Shown here: positions 34,370-44,800 of the stretch, one piece after another | Position numbering within the stretch: the stretch's first letter is position 1 | Layout of the letters: each line of letters starts with the position of its first letter | Source: Fistularia commersonii | Lineage: Eukaryota > Chordata > Actinopteri > Syngnathiformes > Fistulariidae | Direction: 5' to 3' | DNA: 64,000 nucleotides | NCBI GenBank assembly: GCA_037954325.1 | Contig: JBBMNZ010000007.1 | Location: 13,865,001 to 13,929,000 of the forward strand | The notes under the pieces: generated by a model | The model's input: only the letters and a program-made list of their open reading frames with translations | Told to the model about the DNA's origin: nothing | The model's database searches: none | Made by a program: the position numbers and the translations under genes

Positions 34370-37300
34370 TATTCATACATAAAAGCGATGTTGTTCGTTT
34401 AACAAATGGATGAATTATGTAGTGTTCATTACACTGTTAAATGCTCAGGGGGTTTTAGGGGAGGATTATAGTCAATATTTAGACAGCATCGATTTTGATG
34501 CATATTTGAGCAGTTTCTTATCTTTAAATAAAAAAAATAAAAAAAAACAGAACAAAGGGTGAATTGAAAAAAGTGCAGGGACAATTTACAATATATAAAT
34601 CTTTCCAGATTTTCCCAAAGGATGTATCATTATGCAAATAATATGCAAGTATTATTAATGTAAAAGGGTTATGAAGTCTTAGATCAGTGGTGGGCATACT
34701 GTTTGGCTAAGGGGCCGCATTGACTTTTAAAAGTTGACAGATGGGCCGGGTCAGCATAAGATAAGATACATATAAAAAAAAAAGCATTCGTTAACAGTAC
34801 ATATCAGACTAGTCTGACATTCGCTTTGAAAATAAAACCAGCTTGGTTTTGAAGGCTCCTACGTTTGCATGCATTTCACGGTTTTTCCCTTGTAGCTTCA
34901 CATCCAACTCATTAATGTGTGTCAGTATGTCCACAGTAAAGGCTAAATCACAAAGCCAATCTGTGTCATTCAGCTCAGGAAAATTCTCAAGTGTTCTCAA
35001 GTAGCTCCAAAAATGAAATAATCTCCTGTTTGAGCTTCCACATTCATTGATTCAATCATTCAATCATTCAAAGCTAGTATGATTTTTGTAACAATCTTTG
35101 GCGGGCCCGATTAAAAAGATCAATGGGCCGGATTTGGCCCGCGGGCCGTTGTTTGCCCACCTGTCTTAGATTATCTGACACACTGATGTTTTGAATCACT
35201 ACCCACTACCTGAGCATCTAATGGACAAATCCATGTTTGGCTTATGCCTGGACAACTTTCTATCAGAATGCATTGTGTCAACCCAACTGAGCATGTGAGT
35301 GGGTCAATGGGTGTTTGTCCAGGAGCCTCACTGCCTACATGGAGCCCAGGGATGGGGATCATCTCTGATGCATGTACTTCGTTCAGTGTTTTTATTGCAT
35401 TTGAATAATTGATTATCAAATATTATATACAGTATACCAAGCTTTTGAATTCTCAAGCACAGGACTGACTCGCACTTAGCCATTGACCACCGTGGAAGGC
35501 CTCCAGAGCTCGGGTGGCTGTCTGGGTCGATTCCATAGGGCAAAGATAAGCGTCCCAATGACTTAATTTGACACTTTCAGCTGGGAGAGTTTGGAGGTCG
35601 CATCTGATTTTGTGGCCTGAATCCCTAAATTCTAGTTGAATGAAATGACAATATACTCATAAAACATCCTTAAGATGAGTCGAATTTATTAGTTCTATGG
35701 AGCACAATAAACAATCTGATTAAGTTGCCTTTTAAATTAGACCAATGTAATAACTAGTTGGGGGAAGTGACGGCCTGAGGTTTGACCTGTAAAGACCCCT
35801 GACATTGACACCTTTGGGATCATGAATGTAAACCTGCCCCACATTAGTGACGGACCCCGCTAATGCCCTTTTGGCCGAATGCAGGCAAATCCCTGCAGCC
35901 ACAGTTTCCAAAATCCTGCGGAAATCCTTTACTAATGAGTGGAGACACCACATTAATGCCCATGGAATGACATATACAACACATTTGGCTTCACACTGAG
36001 GAGTACGCCTGAAGCACACATAGGTTTATTATAGCTCCGCCGACATTTGTCACAATTTTCTTTTTCTTTCCTGATGAGAAATGGCAAATCTAAATTAATA
36101 ATTCAGCTCACCTGCACATAGTTATTTTCAGCTAGAAGACTTTGATCATTAAGTATCTCATCCACTGTAATCTGTTCTTCATCTTTACGACCTTTTTAGA
36201 AGCAAAGATGAAAGTTTGGACACATTTGGTGACTTTCTTTAGTTATTAAGAACAGGATTGTGCCATAATAAGTCCAGTAAAAGAGAAACAGACCCTCAAA
36301 CAGTTTGGCTTCTCCATGGCCATTGTTTTGTAAGCCTCTGAAAAGTTTGTAGCTGGCATCTGGGCTGGCTAGCAGCAGCCGAAAGCCCTGCAAACACAAA
36401 CACAAAACGTAAAAGTAACAGTGGCTGTCTGCTGTCCTTTGTACAATCCCAGGTCCCAGGTGAAGGGCCAGACAAAGCACGGCTCAGAAGACCAATATAC
36501 ATATGGTAGTTCAAAAAAACGATTGTGTGAGATACATTATTTTGGAAGTAAAGTGTCAGACGCCCCTAGAAGTTAGAGGCTTCAAATTGCTAATCCACAT
36601 TTGTTTAGTTTAGTAGCAGAGAGTGTCTACCTTTCTGTCAGGTGCAGGAACAAAAGTCATGAATTCATCGACGTGACCAACAGAAAGCCAGTCAGAAAAC
36701 AAGGCAATGGGCTCCTGAACCTTTTGGGCCCAAAGGAAGTCTTGAACAACTTTGGTCATGTTCCGTCCTTTGGTTGCCCTTCAGAAAGAAGAAAACAGAT
36801 TTGTTCACTGCTCTTCCCTCCCGAGCGATAGATTTATTTCTTCTCCGAAAAGCCTCTTGTTCAAATTAATATTTTCCAGTAACTTGGAGACTTATCTTAG
36901 AATCTTCAACAAACTCACGTAGGAAAGGCAACTCCGATGATGATTCTGCCCAGGGGATAATCTTTTCCATTCACACAGACGGGAGGACTAACCTCCAGGT
37001 TTCCAAACGAGTCCAGGCTGCTGACAGTTTCTTTGTGGGCCATTCTCGTCACATACCCGAAGTCCGGGCCCTGAAAACATGTACTGAATCAAATAAAGTC
37101 GTGGCAGCTTTCCCAGTATGCTCGTCTAGTTGGATAGAACTTTGTGTCTCTTTACCAGTAGCTCTTTAGACGGAAAGTCCCTGAGGTCTCCGTCTCGGGG
37201 AGAATCCAGAACTACTGGAAACCGGTGATGAGGTGCGTCGATATAACCAAATTCCACTTCGTCCTGAAACATATCATTTTATTTTGATTGAGAGATTTTC

Positions 37301-38742
37301 ACGTTCTGCTCTGCCTTATCTGCTATTATTTTGTTAGAGTCAGTTTGTATTATTTGAGGTGGGAGGTGTGTTTCCAGCTGTGGCTGGTTTTCTAAGGAAT
37401 CTGTCACCTTTATTCTAACACTTCTTTCTTTCTCTTTTATTATGACAGGGTTAAAAGAACTGGTGTGGATGAGATGGACCCATCATGATCATGCAAGGAG
37501 GAGAATTGAGACTTCCAATCTTCCATCAAAATTCTGAAGTTATGTATGTATTATTTTATATCTGGCATTTGACAGATATTAGAATATGAAAAAAAAACAA
37601 AAACAAAGAGTCAAATGAAAAAAGTGACGATTTACAATATACAATATACAAATCTTTCCAGATTTTCCTAGTGGATGTATCATTATGCAAATAATATGCA
37701 AGTATTATTAATGGAAAAGTGTTATGAAGTCTTAGATTATCTCACACACTGTCTGATGTTAGTAGAATTGAGACTTCCAATCTTCCACCAAAATTCTGAA
37801 TACTGTATATACTGGTAGCAAAAATGGAACTTATGAATATTGTGATTTTGTTTTCGCCATATTATCTCAAGCAAGTTATACTTTATCATTTAAATCTTTT
37901 GTGAGGCTGGGTTTTGCATTACGTCACTTGGTTCTCGGTTCTTTACAGAGAAATTAAAATTTTGAATACAAATAAATAAATAATCTTGCCAAAAAGCTGA
38001 AAGTGTGACAGAGGCCACATTACGGCTTGTGAGGTCAATTTCAAATCCACATTAAAAACATGCACCTGCATCCAGCGATCTCCTCTGTTCATGTACTCGT
38101 GACAGATCTTGAGCTTGTGTCCACAGCTGGCAACAAGGTTCTTCATCCCTTTCAGGAACTGATAGTTGTCAGACGTGCTGAGGAGTTAGACCAGCAAAGA
38201 CGCAGTGCCATTGAGCAAACACCTTTCCTGATGGGCAACATTTAAATGAGCAAGTACTGTAATTTCATCAAAAATTCTGGGCTTTTACCTGCACACAAAA
38301 ACCTCCACTGGCTGGAGAGTGTTGGGTGTCATGATCCAGGGAGCCACTCTGTAAACAACTTTGTCTGTGAAAATGGGAGTCTCCGGGAGACCCTGTCAAA
38401 ACACAACAGGCTGCTGAGTTTGAGATTGATTTACACAGATTGCAGTTTTAAATACTTGAAGCTACAAGCTAAGTAATTCCAGTTTTAGGCAGATGATGTT
38501 CATTCCCACTTGAGATGCTGACAGTGGAATCCGAAAATGGTTAACAGTAAAAATTTGTCTAAACAAAAAGCTAAGTCACATAAGATTAACGAGAAAATGT
38601 TATATACAATGGATCAATGATAAGACTGATTTGAGAAGATTTATTTCATGACAAGCAGATCAGGACTCCTGTAACACATGTTAAAGATCACCCAGTCAGC
38701 ATAAAACCTATTGCTACAACACATGTGTGTTGTGTATACAGA

Positions 38743-38816
<74 letters not shown>

Positions 38817-41800
38817 GTTTGTGTGTGTGTCTGACTTTCTTTGTGTATTGTATTATTTATATCCTGATATTGTTCCTTGTCGACTGAGATGGTTTAGCCA
38901 TGTACAGAGGAGGGAGAGCGAATATATTGGGAGACAGATGCTGGAATTGGAGCTGCCAGGCAGGTGGTCTCGAGGAAGACCACAGAGAAGATTTATGGAT
39001 GTAGTGATAGAGGATATGAAGGTAGTTGGTGTGAGAGAGGACAGAGAATAGGGTTAGACGGAGAAGGTTGATTTGCTGTGGCCACCCCTAAAGGTAAAAG
39101 CCGAAGAGTAAAGAAGAAAAAGAAGAAGTTCCTTAAGGTCAAATAAAGTTACTTTATGTATATTTTTTCTATGACTACATCTGATGTTATAATAACAGGT
39201 GTTGTTATCAAGAGGGGAACTGAAATATGAGGTCAATTTCAATATGACCTCCAATACATTAGGTGGAATGGTGGTGTTTGACCGACTTGTTGACGCTCAA
39301 GTAAACTAGTTTAAAAGGAAAAAGTTTAGACATTTGCATTAAATAGGTCAAATGCCATCTTTGTTATACACCAAATGATAAATAAGAATCAATTCATTGG
39401 AGGATCTGTTTTTGCAGTTCTTACATCAGAGATTGGCTCTAACAGACTGAGATTGATGCTGATCAGCCCATCAAAGTCTTTGTCCGGAAACCTGAGGCCC
39501 TCCACATGAAAGTTCATTTCTGCCGTGCCGCCAAGGTAAGGCACCTCCTGAGACAAGATCTTGCTGCTCAACACCAGTGGATAGTCCCTTATGAAGAAAC
39601 TAAACACTCTTGTCACTGATGTAAAAAAAAAAAAAAAAAAAAAAGGAAACGAACAACAGCATTACTTACATGTTTCATCATCTGGCTCAGGGCTTCCTCG
39701 CCCTTTGTATTTACTCACTTATGTTGTTATTCAAAAGATCAGAGGATCTGGGCCTGAAGACTCTGACGCTCTCTGCATCACCCTGGGAGATGTGCATGGT
39801 GAGTTTGTAGCCCTCTGGAAGCTTGGCCGGGCCCCTGGTCCTCAGTACCATGACAGACATGTCTTTCAGATCTGCATTTTTCCAGAGGCGGAATTGAGTT
39901 GCTTACTCAGTCACTAACAGTACAGACATGTTTGCACATAGGCTGGTATGAAATGTGGACAGTATAATATCTTTCCGCTCGCACAGAGTGACATATTCAC
40001 CCTGCTTTGATTTCTTTTGTTCGAGAAACTTGGATGAGTCTGACTTGCATTGTGCGAAAAAAAAAATTTGAAATGCAGCCAAAACAATTTCAAACTGGAA
40101 AAAGAAAAATTAGTGCAAAAGTGGTGGATGTTGTTGTATTGTTACATAAAAGATCAATTTTGACAGGGGAAAGCATTGGTACTGCTAATGTTAGTGCTGG
40201 CAATAGTTACAATTTGAAATGATGCAAAATCACATCAGCTGATGACAAATTTGTTATATAAACATATATAGAACTATGATATGTAATTAGATATCATGCA
40301 GGTTTTTTATTGCCTCATATTACTGTCAAATTGCACAAAAACAACAATTCTTATATGGACACTTAGAAGTTATTATTGCACAATCCCCTTTTCCCTAATC
40401 AAAAAAAATCTAGAATTTATCTTTAAACCATATGAAGAATATTTGGAACACTGGTAGTTGAATTATAAAGTGTTTGGGCTTTTTGTTGGTAAGAAAAAAA
40501 GAAAGTCTCTAAAGTGAACATGAACTTTACCCACTGGAGCTATTGTGCATAATTATATACAGTACAAATTTACCAGGCTGGGTGAATGCAACTCATGACT
40601 AACATTAACGTTCAAAGTTTTTTTATGGCGATACTTTATCATCCTTCGCCTTTGGCAGTGGCACTTTATCTAGTAAACTATATCAGCACTTTAACCCATT
40701 GACGGTCTAATACCTTGAGTATAAATGCGTATTTTCTCAGCATGAGAAAAATGTACATGTATGATTTGTTTGATCACACTTAACTTCACAATTTTCATTG
40801 ACTGTCAGGATTTATTAACCAACGAGCCTGTGCCACTGAATAGATAAGAGGGGATCTGAAGGTTAATTCTACATAAATATACTACACTAAACTATACTAA
40901 AAAGGAGTTAATTCAGATAGGATGGTCAGTAAATCACATTCCATGGTGTGGTATTTGCAGCTTGCATCCAGCATAAGAATTGGGATTGTTTCTTGATTTT
41001 CTTAGTCTAACTCTTTGTTCCCTCTAATGATAAAATTTTCCTCCTTTGCATATCATTTTATTACAGGGCCAAGCTACAAGTTATGGATGTCCCAGTGACA
41101 CTTAATGCCTATTAATACCAAATGTTCTTTTTGAGAGCCTAAAGTCAGGTGCACTGTTTGAATGTGTATAACACGTCTATGGCACTTGTACCTGACACTT
41201 TGTCGACAGTGTCCCGCTCGCTGTCTGGAGACCTCCAATAGGACCTTTCTGAGTCACAGTTTACCAACAGGATGGCCCCGTGTCCCTTAGGACCCCATTT
41301 CCACGATGCCTAGGGTTGCATAGAAATCTTAAGTTTAACAAATGCTTTATGTTGATCCATAGACAATTCAGGGAAAATAAGTAAATGGAAAGAATACATA
41401 GAAAAAAAATGACAAATCTTGCTACCAACACAGTATATCAAATGGGTCTTATTGACTCCAAGAGCATATAATAGGTACCCGCAGCCCTGGAGACAGCTGC
41501 TTCAGACCCACACACAAAGCAAGTTCCGGACCACTTGTCTAACTAGTTATGCTATCTGTTGCTGAGGTGAGCAAACAATGGATATTGTCTCAGCCTTGGA
41601 AGACGGAGCTCAACTGAGATAACCTGACTAGATGGTCTTGGTCAATCAATAAAGCCACTTTTCCATTTTAGCAAAACTCACTACCAGAAGAAATGGGCAA
41701 AAAAAGAGTGCATTTTATAAAAAAAAAAAAAACTGTGCTGATAATGCAGTCGTTTTAACAGCTTGGTCTGCATCCTCCTCCAAGACCTGCATCCATTACT

Positions 41801-44800
41801 AATTGGAGTGTCAGTGGCCTCTGAGCCACCCTTCCGATCGGTCTCTAGTTCCCCCTGCATACCATGACCTGGCAATGGTGTTCAGTAAGTACCTTGCCTA
41901 ATCCCTCCCCCGACTAACCTTATGATGGCCGGATTGACCTATCGGTGCCAAATACACCAGCAGTTGCCTCCAAGCTTTCTCACCTAGAACCGGGGGAAGG
42001 CCTGATCACTTCCCATGCCGTTTTCCAAGCTTTGATAAACTAGACAGACATGCTCCACCACCTTTTTGTTTACCTGGTTGACATCCTGGTTGTCTCATGT
42101 TCCCAAGAGAAACCGGAGAAGTGAGTATCATGACCCCAACCTTTAGCTTTCTGGTGTACATACTGTCTCAGGGACAGCTAAGACCGAACCCCGCCACAAT
42201 GGCTAAATGGCTGACACCCTCTACAAAATTGCAATGTGGTCTGGGCTTTTCCAATATTTACACCAGTGTTTAGAGTAATGAAAAGTGTGCTTGTTGCCAC
42301 TCAGGGACAGACCGGCTCACCTGCTCCATTACTTTCAGCGATCCATAGTATGAAGATCTTTTCCAGATGACAACATTCAACATTAAATAACACTCCTTTC
42401 CAACTCTCTCTGCTCTTGGGTCTAGATCTAGCCACATGCGACATGAAAATTAGTGACTATTCCCTAAGGAATGAAGGATTTTTAAAGCAGACTTATTCGT
42501 TCTCAATAAAGGTTTATGTTTTGAAACATTCTCTGATCCTGTGATCCTGTATCAATGATGGATAAGGCATTCTCATTATTTCCCAGCAGCCCTGCAGATA
42601 AATGTTTTTTATAGAAGGATCCAAATAACCAGGATGAAAACCTCTCAAATTATTACGTGCAGAAGTCATTCCATTCACGTAACGGTGTCCTTGCATTCGC
42701 TTCAGGCAAATAATTTATACTGAGTTGATATTCTCAAAATCATTATGGACTGAATGACCAAGATAAACTGAAAATTCTTAGGTAATTAGACATTGCCATA
42801 ATCGTTGCTACTGGCACACTTGGACTGACCTTGTTGGGATTGTTTTTCTCCACGATGCCATCTCTGTCAGCATCCACGTCAAGTGAAATCTCTGCATCAT
42901 GAAAATAAAGGGCTTATTATATTGGTGAATTGACGGAGTACCCCAATGACCTGAACTAGCTTAATCTCATATTCGCTGGTTTTTAATACAATACAAACTC
43001 AATGTTAAAACTTACCAAGGGCTGTCAGGTGTAGGACTGCTTTCCCCAAAACTTGTTTATTCTCTCCATAGTACAGGACAGAAAGCTCATGAGATAAAAG
43101 CACAAGACACGTAAACATATATTTGGAAGGGATTTCTCAAGAAATGCACGAATACAAATCTTATGAGTTTGCATTGTTTATAAAATGAGATTAAGCTCTA
43201 TTTAACCAGTCAATATAATAAAATACTGAAAGAATCCTCTTGGCCAATATCTTCTTCAGATTCAAAATTTCACAATTCACTTTTTATGAAACCAGATTTA
43301 TTTATCTTCTCTACTTAAATATTTGGTTGAATGTTGGTCATGAAGTTAACAAGACAACCAATAGCAAACTATTGGTTTCGAAGCCGATGAAAGCAGTTCT
43401 GATCACAATTCAGTCCTTAAGCTCTAAATAACATGTTTATCTTTACATTGATTTTATGCTCTAATCATTACATTATTATTTATTTAAATATTTATTATTT
43501 TTATTCATTTTTCATTATCACTTAAATGGTTGATATGACAACAGTACCTTTGGTTTCTGAGGAGCCCATTGGAGAAAGGCAAATGACACTTGTTTTGGTA
43601 CACAATGACCTCATTCACTTCATCTTACCTTTGCATCGTTCTCATACAGGCTGGCCTGAGGCATGGTGATGAGCAGTGCAGAGTTTCCATTGAGAGGAAT
43701 GGGGGAGAGATGGTACGTCTCCTGAGGTGAGGGGGTGATGTTGTACCTGACGTTGGGGGTGCACTTGACGGAGAAGAACTTGGAGTTAGGTGGGGCACTC
43801 CTAGGCGAAAAAAAAAGACCCATCTTCATATTGTGATCTGTTTACATAACAGCAGGAGCTTCCACATGAGGGAAGGCTTTTGTTTTAGAAAACAAATTTT
43901 AATCTGCCATTTACTCCCCAGTGTTGAAGGTACAAGCTGGAGCCTGCATAATTATTTCTGTCAAAAGGCACAAAAAATTCACTAGAAAAATCGAATATAT
44001 AAACTTGCTTTTATCTAAATAAAGGTGAGGATATTGTGAATTCAACCTTTGGCTATCAGGACTACACTACATAGTTAGAATTGTTGTAAGAAGGGTGATG
44101 TAACAAAATCAAAAACTCTCAACTACAAGTAGGTAGAACAATATTAGCAATACTTAATGTATAAATCAGAGTTACTGTCTTTGCATTGGTTATAATAGTC
44201 ATTCATTATCTATGCCACTTATTTCCCAGTCAGGGTCATACAACTGCCATTGAGTCAGAGGCAGGGATCATGCTGGACCAGTCACCAGTCCTTCACAGAG
44301 ACAAACAACCATTCACTCCCTTATTCAAACATATGGGCAATTTAAAGTCTCCAGTTAACCTACAGCATGTTTTTGGGCTGTGAGAGAAAACCAGAGAACC
44401 TGGACAACACCAACAACATGAGGAGAAGCTCCTTTTGCACAACTAAAAGATTGCTCATTTTTACAATAAGGAAGTTCAAAAGGTTTAAGGAAAAGAGAAG
44501 CTGCACGATATCTCATGTGTGCCTGGCATAGTGATTACAGCTCTTGGTTTTATTTGCTTTTGGTGTGTTGCTACATTGTTAGCCCCTATTAAAGTCTGGC
44601 ATTCATTAAACTTGCATTCTGTGATACATTCTTATCTCTTAAAAACAATATTGGAACATATGAAAATGTTCAATTTTACAGGTTTACCTGCTTGAGCTGA
44701 GACTTCACAACAAAGTCCAGTCTCAGCTTACTTTTTCTACTGACCATTTCTGTGTCTCATACTGTATGCTAAATATTGGACCCCTTGAGATTCCAAAATG

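Larger units (their letters stand above)
34157..36111 (-). other. padi2 intron with hAT insertion
   Basis: It holds a simple-repeat patch (34258-34372), one copy of an intron duplication (34533-34684 continuing at 35172-35195) and the hAT element inside it. Nothing was recognised in 35196-36111. Confidence 0.75.
38393..39424 (-). other. padi2 intron with GT run and LINE tail
   Basis: It contains the GT microsatellite 38751-38830 and a LINE 3' end 38885-39115. Nothing was recognised elsewhere. Confidence 0.75.

Noticed and set aside
38725..38890. Val/Cys-repeat protein frame
   Set aside because: Translation of a GT microsatellite.
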